Assembly (NCBI RefSeq): GCF_900112025.1
Contig: NZ_FOKL01000001.1
Location: 360,762 to 424,761, forward strand
Source: Janthinobacterium sp. 344
GTDB lineage: Bacteria > Pseudomonadota > Gammaproteobacteria > Burkholderiales > Burkholderiaceae_D
Length of the DNA: 64,000 nt
Direction: 5' to 3'
The number at the start of each line of letters is the position of its first letter. The first letter of the stretch is position 1. Below, piece after piece: positions 24,710 through 34,922 of the stretch. Made by a program: the position numbers and the translations under genes. The notes below the pieces were generated by a model. It saw only the letters and a program-made list of their open reading frames with translations, was not told where the DNA came from and did no database searches.

Positions 24710-25972
24710 ATGAATCGTGGTTTTTATACCATCATGGCGGCGCAGTTCTTTTCCTCGCTGGCAGATAACGCCCTCTTTTTTGTCGCCGTCGATTTATTGG
24801 TGTCCATGAAATCCCCGGCGTGGATCACGCCGCTGCTTAAACTGTCGTTCGTGCTGTTCTACGTGCTGTTGGCCGCGTTTGTCGGCGCCTTCGCCGATGC
24901 GCTGCCAAAAGGCAAGGTCATGTTCATCGCCAACATGGTCAAGATCTTCGGCTGCGCCCTCGTCTTCTTCCACGTGCATCCGCTGCTGGCCTACGCCGTC
25001 GTCGGTTTTGGCGCGGCCGTGTATTCGCCCGCCAAGTACGGCATCCTGACGGAATTGCTGCCGCCGGAAAAACTGGTGGCGGCGAATGGCTGGATCGAAG
25101 GCTTGACCGTCACGTCCATCATCCTCGGCACCGTCATGGGCGGCGCGCTCGTCAGCGGCCACGTGTCCGACATGCTGCTGTCCATCGACATTCCCCTGAT
25201 CGACACGGGCATCACCAGCAAGACGGAAGCGGCACTGTGCGTGGTGGTCGGCATCTATGCCCTGGCCACGCTGGCCAACCTGAAGATTCCCGACACGGGC
25301 TGCGTGTATCCGCACCAGGAACGCAATCCTATCAAACTGATTTCCGATTTTGCCAATTGCTATTCCATCCTGTGGAAAGACAAGCTGGGCCAGATCACCC
25401 TGGCCGTGACGACCCTGTTCTGGGGCGCCGGCGCCACCTTGCAGCTGATCGTGCTGGAATGGGCCAAGCAATCGTTGAACATGCCGTTCGACAAGGCCAC
25501 CAGCCTGGTGGGCGTGGTCGCCATCGGCGTGGCCGCCGGCGCCGTGCTGTCAGCCCGCTTCATTCCGCTGCGCAAATCGCTGACCGTCATTCCGCTGGGC
25601 ATCGCCATGGGCGTGATCGTCATGATGATGACGCAAGTGCATTCCGTGTGGATCGCCTACCCGCTGCTGATATTGATCGGCGCCCTGTCCGGCTTCTTCG
25701 TCGTGCCGATGAATGCCCTGCTACAACACCGCGGCCACGTGCTGATGAGCGCGGGCCACTCCATCGCCGTGCAGAATTTCAATGAGAACCTGTCGATTCT
25801 CACCATGCTGGCCGTGTATTCCATCATGATCCGCTTGCACCTGCCGCTGAACATCATCATCACCCTGTTCGGCCTGTTCGTCGCCGGCACCATGTTCGCC
25901 ATCATGCGCAAGCACAAGCTGAACCAGGCCGAGCACGACAATCTGTCGCTGATTGGCGAGCAAAAACACTAA
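24710..25972 (+). CDS. lplT: lysophospholipid transporter LplT
   Basis: The 420-residue MFS protein has 12 predicted membrane segments; the opening MNRGFYTIMAAQFFSSLADNAL and the block PAKYGILTELLPPEKLVAANGW are typical of LplT. It flips lysophospholipids to the cytoplasmic face for re-acylation. The start at 24710 gives this N-terminus; the frame extends much further upstream without a ribosome-binding site. The usual partner Aas acyltransferase is not adjacent. It is divergent from alr. Confidence 0.9.
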   Translation: MNRGFYTIMAAQFFSSLADNALFFVAVDLLVSMKSPAWITPLLKLSFVLFYVLLAAFVGAFADALPKGKVMFIANMVKIFGCALVFFHVHPLLAYAVVGFGAAVYSPAKYGILTELLPPEKLVAANGWIEGLTVTSIILGTVMGGALVSGHVSDMLLSIDIPLIDTGITSKTEAALCVVVGIYALATLANLKIPDTGCVYPHQERNPIKLISDFANCYSILWKDKLGQITLAVTTLFWGAGATLQLIVLEWAKQSLNMPFDKATSLVGVVAIGVAAGAVLSARFIPLRKSLTVIPLGIAMGVIVMMMTQVHSVWIAYPLLILIGALSGFFVVPMNALLQHRGHVLMSAGHSIAVQNFNENLSILTMLAVYSIMIRLHLPLNIIITLFGLFVAGTMFAIMRKHKLNQAEHDNLSLIGEQKH

Positions 25973-25987
25973 CCCCAAGCAAGGACT

Positions 25988-26013
25988 GGGGTCAGACTTT
26001 AAAGTCTGACCCC
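25988..26013. repeat. perfect GGGGTCAGAC palindrome (copy 1)
   Basis: GGGGTCAGACTTT and AAAGTCTGACCCC are exact 13-bp complements with no spacer. It lies between the convergent lplT and DUF1853 genes. There is no T-run. Related GGGGTC palindromes occur at 33679-33720 and 35823-35849. Confidence 0.85.
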
Positions 26014-26037
26014 GGATTTCGTTTTGGGTTCAGAGTC

Positions 26038-26976
26038 TTAAATCGGCAACACACCAGCCAGCCGCCGCGCGGCAGCCTGCTCCGTCCAGTCAGGCGGCAC
26101 GACAAACCCGCGCGTGCGCTCCACTTCCCAGCCTTCGATATTGTCCACCGATGCGACGAGCACCGGTTGCGCCAGATCAAATAACTGCGCGCGCAAGGCA
26201 TCGGCATCCAGCACCTGCGCCTCGCGTCCCTTGTACGGTGCCAGCCATTGCAGGCGCGGCAGCACGACATAGCGCTGCGCAGGCAATTGCGCAGGCGTGC
26301 ACCAGAAACCGTGTCCATGTTCTTGGGAAATGCCGTCCATGCCGGGCGCGGTGCCGAGGGCATAAAACAGCCAGCCCTTGATCAAGGCCTGCGCCGCGCG
26401 CACGGGCTGCGCCAGCAGGCTTTGCGCGGCCGGGTGGCGCGACAGGGCCAGTTGCTTGTCGAGAATCTTGCGCATCTTCAAGCCCAGGGTGTCGGCCAGG
26501 TTGGGGCCGATCAAGTGGTGGAAGTGGCCGGGATCGGGCGCCCCTTCCAGCAGGTAAAACTTGGTGGCGAATTCCCAGTGCAACAACTCACGCTCGTCGC
26601 GCAACAGGAAATCGAACTCGCCCACCGTGTCGTTGCGGTTGACCTGCACTTGCAGGCCGTGCGCTTGCAGCAAGCCCTGCTGCTCAAAATAAAAGGCCAG
26701 CAGCTTTTCAGCGTACAGGCCCAGGCGGGAATAGAATTTGGGCCCCAGGGCCAGGTCCAGCGGCGACGGGTCAAGCTGCAACGAGTCCAGCCACGCCGCC
26801 ACGGCAGGCGTGACGCAAGGCAAGCTGGCGATGCGCCCGCCCCAGTGGGCACTCGCAGGGTCCAGCAAGTCGGGCGAATCGAGCAGCCAGGCCAGCGCCC
26901 GCACGCGGGGGTGCGTCAAATGCCCCCAGCGGCGTTCGAAGCGGGCCTGGAAGGTAGCGACGGCCGTCTCAATCAC
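26038..26976 (-). CDS. DUF1853 family protein
   Basis: The 312-residue protein carries the DUF1853 core: TVGEFDFLLRDERELLHWEF followed by ATKFYLLEG near residue 125. The E-(x)n-D...E pattern with a trailing Lys resembles a PD-(D/E)xK nuclease-like site, which is my inference only. The start is a GTG at 26976 overlapping the end of the uracil-DNA glycosylase gene by 8 bases, so it is the last gene of the tsaB operon. The function is unknown. Confidence 0.85.
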   Translation of the reverse strand: MIETAVATFQARFERRWGHLTHPRVRALAWLLDSPDLLDPASAHWGGRIASLPCVTPAVAAWLDSLQLDPSPLDLALGPKFYSRLGLYAEKLLAFYFEQQGLLQAHGLQVQVNRNDTVGEFDFLLRDERELLHWEFATKFYLLEGAPDPGHFHHLIGPNLADTLGLKMRKILDKQLALSRHPAAQSLLAQPVRAAQALIKGWLFYALGTAPGMDGISQEHGHGFWCTPAQLPAQRYVVLPRLQWLAPYKGREAQVLDADALRAQLFDLAQPVLVASVDNIEGWEVERTRGFVVPPDWTEQAAARRLAGVLPI

Positions 26977-27874
26977 CGTGCGCGCTTTTCGCCAGGCACA
27001 AATCAGCCCAGGCGCGCGCCTTGGCCTTGCCCGTCTGGTCCTGCAACAACATTTCCGGATGGAAGGTGGCGATCAGCGAGGCATTGCCCAGCTGGCGCAC
27101 GGTGCCCCGTACGGGTTTCTCGCCCGGATGGATGCCGGCGGCGGCCATCGAACCCAAGGTGACGATGGTGCGCGGCTGCAGCAGGGCCAGTTCGCGGTCA
27201 AAGTACGGGCGGCAGGCGGCCGATTCCGCTTCGGTGGGCAAGCGTTCCTGACCCGCCTCGTCGAGCGGACGGCATTTCAGCAGGTGGGTGATATACACAT
27301 CGCTTGCCGCATCGACATCGATGGCTTTCAGCATATTGTCGAGCAACTGGCCCTGCTCGCCCGGCAAGGCGCGCCCTTCCCGCTCTTCCAGGCGCGACGG
27401 GCTGCTGGCCAGCATCAGCCAGGCGCCCTGGCGGTCGCCACGGCCCATGACGACGCCCTTGCGCGTCTTGCACAAGTCGCAGCGCGCGCATTTCGCCACG
27501 GCCGCCGCCAGGCCATCCCAGTCGAGGGCGGCGATATCGGCGTCGCTGAGCTGTTTGGCGGGCGGCGGCGCGGGCGCGTCGTCGAACCAGGCCGTGTCGT
27601 CGGACGCGGCGGCGGGGATTGGCGCCGCTTCCGGCGCCTTGGCAACGGCGATGGGCGCCGCAACTTCGACGGCGTTCAGTTCAACAACAACGTCCGGCAC
27701 GGGGGCGGAGGCAGGTGCGGGCACCGCGACCGGCGCAGCGGCGGCGGCCTCAAGCTCCACAGGCTGGACCGGCTCGACTTCGAGGGCTTCAACGGCCTCG
27801 GCCGCACCACCCTGACGCAGGCGCCACAGCGGCCCCACGCCCATTTCATCGAGGAAAACGGCGCTGCGGCTCAT
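26969..27874 (-). CDS. uracil-DNA glycosylase-like protein (family 4/5 type, Fe-S)
   Basis: The 301-residue protein has an Ala/Pro/Val-rich N-terminal extension of about 110 residues, then a UDG domain with the cluster ligands CARCDLC near residue 130, KCRP and a later Cys. GEQGQLLDNML and TFHPEMLL match the family. The first catalytic motif, usually GEAPG, reads LASSPSRLEE here, so activity may be altered. The start overlaps the rimI stop (ATGA). It would act in base excision repair. Confidence 0.82.
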   Translation of the reverse strand: MSRSAVFLDEMGVGPLWRLRQGGAAEAVEALEVEPVQPVELEAAAAAPVAVPAPASAPVPDVVVELNAVEVAAPIAVAKAPEAAPIPAAASDDTAWFDDAPAPPPAKQLSDADIAALDWDGLAAAVAKCARCDLCKTRKGVVMGRGDRQGAWLMLASSPSRLEEREGRALPGEQGQLLDNMLKAIDVDAASDVYITHLLKCRPLDEAGQERLPTEAESAACRPYFDRELALLQPRTIVTLGSMAAAGIHPGEKPVRGTVRQLGNASLIATFHPEMLLQDQTGKAKARAWADLCLAKSAHGD

Positions 27875-28362
27875 AAGGTATAACGCATCACGATGGCGTC
27901 CTCACGTTGCGAATCGGCGGCCGGATAATATCCCTTGCGCCGGCCGATCTGTTCAAATCCATAACGCTGGTAAATATCGAGCGCGCGCACGTTCGACGGG
28001 CGCACTTCCAGCAGCATCGATTCCATGCCCAGCTGGCGCGCGCAGGCGCAGGACTGGTTCAGCAGGAAGCGGCCCAGTCCCTGGCCCTGGATGGCGCCGT
28101 CGACGGCCACGTTGAGCAGGTGCGCCTCGTCGACGACCAGCATCAGCAAAAAGTAACCGAGCAAGGTGCCGTCCACGTCGCGCAAGACCCAGGCCGGGTA
28201 GCCGCTCTTGAGCGAATCGACGAAGTTGCCATGCGTCCAGGGATGCGGATACACGCGCTGTTCCAGCGCCAGCACCTCAATCAGGTCCGCTTCCCGCATC
28301 GGCTGATAGTCGAGGCGCAGCAAGTCCCAGCCGGCGGCATTGTCCTGGCCCGCCACGCTCAT
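27871..28362 (-). CDS. rimI: ribosomal protein S18-alanine N-acetyltransferase RimI
   Basis: The 163-residue GNAT protein has the acetyl-CoA loop QGQGLGRFLL near residue 90, preceded by HLLNVAV, and ends with ALDIYQRYGFEQIGRRKGYY, a typical RimI block. It acetylates the N-terminus of S18. The start at 28362 overlaps the tsaB stop (ATGA), and the stop overlaps the start of the glycosylase gene, so the genes are translationally coupled. A longer frame to 28557 lies inside tsaB. Confidence 0.92.
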   Translation of the reverse strand: MSVAGQDNAAGWDLLRLDYQPMREADLIEVLALEQRVYPHPWTHGNFVDSLKSGYPAWVLRDVDGTLLGYFLLMLVVDEAHLLNVAVDGAIQGQGLGRFLLNQSCACARQLGMESMLLEVRPSNVRALDIYQRYGFEQIGRRKGYYPAADSQREDAIVMRYTL

Positions 28363-29084
28363 TGCACGGACTCCGCTGCGGCCTTGGCCCGTTGCATGTC
28401 GAGGCGCTCGGCAGTGGTATAGGCGATCTTGTTGCGCAAATACAAAGGCTGCGCCTCGGCCGCCGTCACGCACTGGCCGGCCGCAAAGGCGATGCGCGCC
28501 AGCTGCGCCACCTGCACGGCATGCGGCATGATGGCGGCATCGGCCGTGGCGGCGCACGGCAGCGCGGCCAGCGCTTCGGCATAGGCACTAAAACCGTTGC
28601 CGCAGCCCATAACTTCGCCTTGCGGCGCCACGCCGGCGGGCGCGCTCAGGGCCGGCGGCAGGACGGCCTGCAAGCCATTTTGGTAGTCGTATTGCGCCCA
28701 GTACACCTCGCCCATGCGCGCGTCGAGCACGGTCACGATGCGCTGCGCGCCGTGGGCCTGGTGGCAGGCCAGCGCCATGGCGTCGAGGGTCACGACGGGC
28801 ACGACGGGCAGCCTGGCGCCGTAGGCCAGGCCTTGCGCGATGCCGCAGGCCGTGCGCACGCCCGTAAACGAGCCGGGGCCGGAGCCGTAGGCGATGGCGT
28901 CGACGTCGGCCAGGGTCACGCCCGCTTCGGCCAGCAATTCCTGCACCATGGGCAGGATCGACTGGGAGTGGGTGCGCACGCCCGACGAGGCGCGGGACAG
29001 GACGGCGTCGCCGCGCAACAAGGCGCAAGAGGCGAGTTCGGACGAGGTTTCAATAGCAAGCAGGGTGGGAAGTAAGGTAGACAT
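28359..29084 (-). CDS. tsaB: tRNA threonylcarbamoyladenosine biosynthesis protein TsaB
   Basis: The 241-residue protein has the ASKHA fold opening LLAIETSSELASCAL, the block RTHSQSILPMVQELL and GSGPGSFTGVRTACGIAQGLA, which are diagnostic of TsaB. It partners with TsaD and TsaE to make t6A37 in tRNA. The start at 29084 fits the conserved N-terminus; the frame extends to 29195 without support. It is the first gene of a four-gene coupled operon. Confidence 0.94.
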   Translation of the reverse strand: MSTLLPTLLAIETSSELASCALLRGDAVLSRASSGVRTHSQSILPMVQELLAEAGVTLADVDAIAYGSGPGSFTGVRTACGIAQGLAYGARLPVVPVVTLDAMALACHQAHGAQRIVTVLDARMGEVYWAQYDYQNGLQAVLPPALSAPAGVAPQGEVMGCGNGFSAYAEALAALPCAATADAAIMPHAVQVAQLARIAFAAGQCVTAAEAQPLYLRNKIAYTTAERLDMQRAKAAAESVQ

Positions 29085-29318
29085 AGCGTATTTTACCCTG
29101 CCGCGCCACAGTGCGGCACTCCCCGGCGCGGCAGGCCGTGGCACGCCAGAGGGGCCGGCAAGCGATACCGGCCGCCGGCCGCTTGCACAGTCCATGCGCG
29201 AGGACGGCTATAATAAAAGGCTACGCCGATTGTTTGACCTGCGTCATTGCGCCACGTCTGGCCACGCCTGGCAACCGATCCGCGACACTTTCACCCCACT
29301 CTTGCCCTGGTCCGTTCC

Positions 29319-30548
29319 GTGAATCCACTTCTTGCTAAACTGCAACCATACCCGTTTGAAAAGCTGCGCCAGCTGTTTGCTGGCGTGACGGTCAATCCCG
29401 ATTACACGCCCATCAGCCTGGGCATGGGCGAACCCAAGCATCCGACGCCGGCCTTCATCGAGCAGGCGCTGGTCGACAATATCCACGGCCTGGCCAGCTA
29501 TCCGACCACCATCGGCTCGGAAGCCCTGCGCGGCGCCATCGCCGGCTGGCTGGAGCGCCGCTACGGCATCCCCAAGCTCAATCCTGCCACGCAGATCCTG
29601 CCCGTGAACGGGTCGCGCGAAGCGTTGTTTGCGCTGGCGCAAACGGTGATCGATCCATCGGCCGGCTCGCTGGTGATCAGCCCGAATCCGTTCTACCAGA
29701 TCTATGAAGGCGCGGCCTACCTGGCCGGCGCCGAACCGTATTTCGTCAACTCCGACCCCACGCGCAATTTCGGCTGCGACTACGACAGCGTGCCCGCCTC
29801 CGTGTGGGAAAAAGTGAAACTGCTGTTCCTCTGTTCGCCCGGCAACCCGACGGGCGCCGTGCTGACCCTGACGGACTGGGAACATTTGTTCGCCCTGTCC
29901 GAGCGTTATGACTTCGTCATCGCCGCCGACGAGTGCTATTCCGAGATCTACCACGGCGATACGCCACCGCTGGGCGCGCTGCAGGCGGCGCACATGCTGG
30001 GCCTGTCCACGGTCGAGCGCCCGTATGCGCGCCTGGTGGTGTTTTCCAGCCTGTCGAAGCGCTCGAACGTGCCGGGCATGCGCTCGGGCTTCGTCGCCGG
30101 CGACGCCGAAGTGCTGAAAAAATTCCTGCTCTACCGAACCTACCACGGCGGCGCCATGAGCCCTGCCGTGCAGGCGGCCTCCGTCGCGGCCTGGAACGAC
30201 GAAACCCATGTCGAGGAAAATCGCGCCAAGTACCGCGCCAAGTTCGACGCCATCACGCCGCTGCTGCAAGCGGTGATGGACGTGCAATTGCCGGACGCCG
30301 GCTTCTACCTGTGGGCCGACGTCAGCCGCACGGGACTGTCCGACACCGAATTCGCGCAACGCCTGTACGCCGAATATAATGTCACGGTCTTGCCTGGCAG
30401 CTACCTGGCGCGCGACGCGCACGGCATCAATCCGGGCCGCAACCGCATCCGCATGGCCCTCGTGGCCGAGACGGCCGAAGGGCTGGAAGCGGCGTTGCGC
30501 ATAGTAAAATTCTGCCAGCAGCTTTCCGCATCCGCATCAACCAACTAA
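29319..30548 (+). CDS. dapC: succinyldiaminopimelate transaminase DapC
   Basis: The 409-residue class I aminotransferase has SLGMGEPKHPTP near the N-terminus, LFLCSPGNPTGAVL and the PLP Lys in FSSLSKRSNVPGMRSGF near residue 245. It converts N-succinyl-2-amino-6-ketopimelate to N-succinyl-diaminopimelate. The GTG start at 29319 gives the typical NPLLAKLQPYPFEKL N-terminus; an ATG at 29247 would add an unlikely basic leader. It is followed 17 bases later by dapD. Confidence 0.92.
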   Translation: MNPLLAKLQPYPFEKLRQLFAGVTVNPDYTPISLGMGEPKHPTPAFIEQALVDNIHGLASYPTTIGSEALRGAIAGWLERRYGIPKLNPATQILPVNGSREALFALAQTVIDPSAGSLVISPNPFYQIYEGAAYLAGAEPYFVNSDPTRNFGCDYDSVPASVWEKVKLLFLCSPGNPTGAVLTLTDWEHLFALSERYDFVIAADECYSEIYHGDTPPLGALQAAHMLGLSTVERPYARLVVFSSLSKRSNVPGMRSGFVAGDAEVLKKFLLYRTYHGGAMSPAVQAASVAAWNDETHVEENRAKYRAKFDAITPLLQAVMDVQLPDAGFYLWADVSRTGLSDTEFAQRLYAEYNVTVLPGSYLARDAHGINPGRNRIRMALVAETAEGLEAALRIVKFCQQLSASASTN

Positions 30549-30565
30549 ATGAATAAGACATCATC

Positions 30566-31393
30566 ATGAGCCAACAACTGCAAACCATCATCGACCAGGC
30601 CTGGGAAAACCGCGCCGAGATCAATCCGCGCAACGGCACGGCCGAACTGCGCGACGCCGTCTCCCACGTCATCAATGGCCTGGACAACGGCAGCATCCGC
30701 GTGGCGGAAAAGACCTCGGGCGACTGGGTCGTCAACCAGTGGGTCAAGAAAGCCGTGCTGCTGTCGTTCCGCCTGGAAGACAACGTCGTCCTGCCATCGG
30801 ATGGCACGATGCAGTTCTACGACAAGGTGCCGACCAAGTTCGCCAACTACACGGCAGAAGACTTCGCCAAGGGCGGCTTCCGCGTGGTGCCGCCCGCCGT
30901 TGCCCGCCGCGGCAGCTTCATCGCCAAGAACGTCGTGCTGATGCCGTCCTACGTCAACATCGGCGCCTACGTCGATGAAGGCGCCATGGTCGACACCTGG
31001 GCCACCGTCGGTTCCTGCGCGCAGATCGGCAAGAACGTCCACCTGTCCGGCGGCGTCGGCATCGGCGGCGTGCTGGAACCGATGCAAGCGAACCCGACCA
31101 TCATCGAAGACAACTGCTTCATCGGCGCCCGTTCGGAAATCGTCGAAGGCGTGATCGTCGAGGAAAACTCGGTCATCTCGATGGGCGTGTACATCGGCCA
31201 GTCGACCAAGATCTACGACCGCGCCACGGGCGAAGTGACGTATGGCCGCGTGCCGGCCGGCTCCGTCGTGGTCTCGGGCAACCTGCCTTCGGAAGACGGC
31301 AAGTACTCGCTGTACTGCGCCGTGATCGTCAAGCGCGTGGATGCCAAGACCCGTGCCAAGACGGGCATCAACGAACTCTTGCGCGGCATTTGA
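30566..31393 (+). CDS. dapD: tetrahydrodipicolinate N-succinyltransferase DapD
   Basis: The 275-residue protein has the DapD N-terminal helical domain and a left-handed beta-helix of hexapeptide repeats ([20 protein letters not shown], then [11 protein letters not shown]). The C-terminal segment [16 protein letters not shown] is characteristic. It succinylates tetrahydrodipicolinate in lysine and cell-wall synthesis. It lies 17 bases after dapC, so the two form an operon. Confidence 0.96.
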   Translation: MSQQLQTIIDQAWENRAEINPRNGTAELRDAVSHVINGLDNGSIRVAEKTSGDWVVNQWVKKAVLLSFRLEDNVVLPSDGTMQFYDKVPTKFANYTAEDFAKGGFRVVPPAVARRGSFIAKNVVLMPSYVNIGAYVDEGAMVDTWATVGSCAQIGKNVHLSGGVGIGGVLEPMQANPTIIEDNCFIGARSEIVEGVIVEENSVISMGVYIGQSTKIYDRATGEVTYGRVPAGSVVVSGNLPSEDGKYSLYCAVIVKRVDAKTRAKTGINELLRGI

Positions 31394-31425
31394 TGACACT
31401 TCTGTAAACCTGCTGCGCTGCCCAC

Positions 31426-31482
31426 TATCGGGTTTCCGTTGCTCACTGTACTAACTGTACAGTTCCGCGACTCGACCCGATA
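31426..31482. repeat. nested inverted repeat after dapD
   Basis: Outer arms TATCGGGT (31426-31433) and ACCCGATA (31475-31482) are exact complements; inside them ACTGTAC (31445-31451) and GTACAGT (31457-31463) are a second exact pair around a 5-base loop. The 11-base stretches between do not pair. There is no T-run, so it is not a standard terminator. Confidence 0.75.
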
Positions 31483-31624
31483 TTGAGCGTGCTAGCTACG
31501 GTTTGCAGAGGCGTCGTGACGCACGAAAAAATCATGTCCTGCCATCCGGCGGGACATTTTCATTTCCAGAACGCAACTTCAATCGTCGCGCTGTCCCCTC
31601 CCATCCTGTCCTATACTGGATGGC

Positions 31625-33172
31625 ATGAATACTCCTCCCGTCTTGATCGTCGGCGCCGGGCCTACCGGCCTCATGCTTGCCCTGCGCCTGGCGCGCCATG
31701 GCGTCGATTGCCGCATCATCGATAAAAACAGCGGCCCCGGGCAGGCGTCGCGGGCCATGGCCGTGCATGCGCGCACCCTGGAGTTTTACCAGCAGCTGGG
31801 TTTTGCCGACGAGCTGGTGCAGTTGGGCATCAAGATCAACGCCATGCACATCCACGAGGGCGGCGAGGAACTGGTGAAGCTGCCGCTGGGCGAGATCGGC
31901 GAAGGCCTGAGCCCCTACCCTTTCGTGCTGAGCCTGCCGCAGGACGAGCATGAACGCTTCCTCATCAGCAAGCTGGCGGCCGCCGGCGTGCACGTGGAAT
32001 GGAACGTCACGCTGGACCTATGGACGCAGGACGATAGCGAAGTGCAAGCCATTCTGCTCAAGGATGGCGAACGTCAATATTGTACCTATGACTATATTTG
32101 CGGCTGCGACGGTGCCCGCAGCAAGGTGCGCGAGATCGCCGGCTTTGACTTTTCCGGCGGCACCTACGACCACCTGTACTACGTGGCCGATGCCAAGGTC
32201 GCCGGCAGCAACACGGATTTGCACGCGCACCTGGGCGCGAACGCGTTTGCGCTGATGTTGCCCGTGCGCACCAGCGGCATGCAGCGCCTGATCGGCATCC
32301 TGCCCGACCGTCCCGATGGCGCGCCCGCGCCCGTCTTTGACGATGTGCGCGGCGAGGTGGAAAGCCTGCTGGGCATCCAGGTCGAGCACGTGAACTGGTT
32401 TTCCACCTATAAGGTGCACCACCGGGTGGCGGGGCAATTCCGCGAGCGGCGCTGCTTCATTCTCGGCGACGCGGCCCACCTGCACAGCCCGGTTGGCGGC
32501 CAGGGCATGAACACGGGCCTGGGCGACGCCGTCAACCTGGCCTGGAAACTGGCGCAAAAGCTGCGCGGACAAAGCAACGACGCCCTGCTCGACACGTATG
32601 AAAGCGAACGCATCGTGTTCGCCCGCAAGCTCGTCGCCACCACCGACCGCGCCTTCCAGGCCATCGTCGCGCAAGGGATGGCCGGGCAATTCCTGCGCCG
32701 CTGGCTGGTGCCGCGCGCGCTGCCCTTCCTGTCCGGCTTCGAACGGGCGCGCCGCCTGCTGTTCCAGACCGTGTCGCAAATCCAGATCAAGTACGAGGAC
32801 AGCGCCCTGTCCGCAGGCTACGCGGAACACTTGCGCGGCGGCGACCGCCTGCCGTGGTTCTCGGACGGCACGCAAGACAATTTTATCGCCCTGCGCAGCA
32901 TGGATTGGCAATTGCACATCTATGGCGAAGCGGCGCCCGAGCTGCTGGACGAAGCGCGCGTGCTGAAACTGCCCGTGCATTGCTACACCTTCAACGTCGC
33001 CGCCAAGCTGGCCGGACTGGGCCGCGACGCGGCCTATCTCGTGCGTCCCGACGGCCACATCGCGCTGGCCCTGCACCTGCAGGAAAGCGGCGCCCTGCGC
33101 GCCCTGGCCTTGCGGCTGGGCCTGCATTTTGGCCCGCAAGAGATGGGCAAGACGGCGCCCCGGCCGGTGTAG
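31625..33172 (+). CDS. FAD-dependent aromatic-ring-type monooxygenase
   Basis: The 515-residue protein is a group A flavoprotein hydroxylase: the dinucleotide motif VGAGPTGLMLALRL at residues 9-22, the DG motif in CGCDGARSKVRE near residue 160 and the second FAD motif FILGDAAHLHSPVGGQGMNTG near residue 285. The C-terminal thioredoxin-like region fits the PheA/TfdB phenol hydroxylase kind. No ring-cleavage genes are near and it interrupts the dap cluster, so its substrate is open. Confidence 0.87.
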   Translation: MNTPPVLIVGAGPTGLMLALRLARHGVDCRIIDKNSGPGQASRAMAVHARTLEFYQQLGFADELVQLGIKINAMHIHEGGEELVKLPLGEIGEGLSPYPFVLSLPQDEHERFLISKLAAAGVHVEWNVTLDLWTQDDSEVQAILLKDGERQYCTYDYICGCDGARSKVREIAGFDFSGGTYDHLYYVADAKVAGSNTDLHAHLGANAFALMLPVRTSGMQRLIGILPDRPDGAPAPVFDDVRGEVESLLGIQVEHVNWFSTYKVHHRVAGQFRERRCFILGDAAHLHSPVGGQGMNTGLGDAVNLAWKLAQKLRGQSNDALLDTYESERIVFARKLVATTDRAFQAIVAQGMAGQFLRRWLVPRALPFLSGFERARRLLFQTVSQIQIKYEDSALSAGYAEHLRGGDRLPWFSDGTQDNFIALRSMDWQLHIYGEAAPELLDEARVLKLPVHCYTFNVAAKLAGLGRDAAYLVRPDGHIALALHLQESGALRALALRLGLHFGPQEMGKTAPRPV

Positions 33173-33306
33173 GGGAATACGGGGCCGTGTTGCACTGCCG
33201 CATCGGCTGCGCATCGACTGTATAATGGCGGCTACCATCGCATATCGTGCCGGCGCAAGCGCCGCGCTCAAGCGAACCGCATTCATTCCCCGTTAGCCCG
33301 ACCACT

Positions 33307-33660
33307 ATGACCATTACACTCTACGGTATCCCGAATTGCGATACCGTCAAAAAGGCCCGCACCTGGCTGGCCGCGCAGCAGCTCGATTTCACCTTCCACG
33401 ACTTCAAGAAGCAGGGCCTGGAACGCGCCACCGTCGAGGCGTGGCTGCGGCAATTGCCGTGGGATGTGCTGGTCAACAAGAAAGGCACGACCTGGCGCGC
33501 CCTGTCCGACGAGCGCAAGGCGTCCATCGTGGATGCGGCCAGCGCGCTGGACCTGATGCTGGAAAACCCATCCATCATCAAGCGACCCGTGCTGGACAAG
33601 GATGGAAAGTATAGCGTGGCGTTTTCCGATGCCCAGTACAAGAGCATTTTTTCAGTTTAA
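33307..33660 (+). CDS. ArsC/Spx-family reductase, YffB-like
   Basis: The 117-residue thioredoxin-fold protein has the N-terminal YGIPNCDTVKKARTWL with one Cys, DFKKQGLE and RPVL, the ArsC/Spx signature. In many proteobacteria this gene (YffB) sits just before dapE, as here. The arsenate reductase role is unlikely; its function is not established. The ATG at 33307 gives the conserved N-terminus. Confidence 0.88.
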   Translation: MTITLYGIPNCDTVKKARTWLAAQQLDFTFHDFKKQGLERATVEAWLRQLPWDVLVNKKGTTWRALSDERKASIVDAASALDLMLENPSIIKRPVLDKDGKYSVAFSDAQYKSIFSV

Positions 33661-34866
<1,206 letters not shown>

Positions 34867-34922
34867 AGCAGAATACCGAGGCCCGTCACGGCGGGCCAGA
34901 ACACCGTCTTTTCGAGAATGCC

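Noticed and set aside
33160..33306. A promoter or small gene between the monooxygenase and the YffB-like gene
   Set aside because: No convincing -35/-10 pair or frame is visible in this gap.
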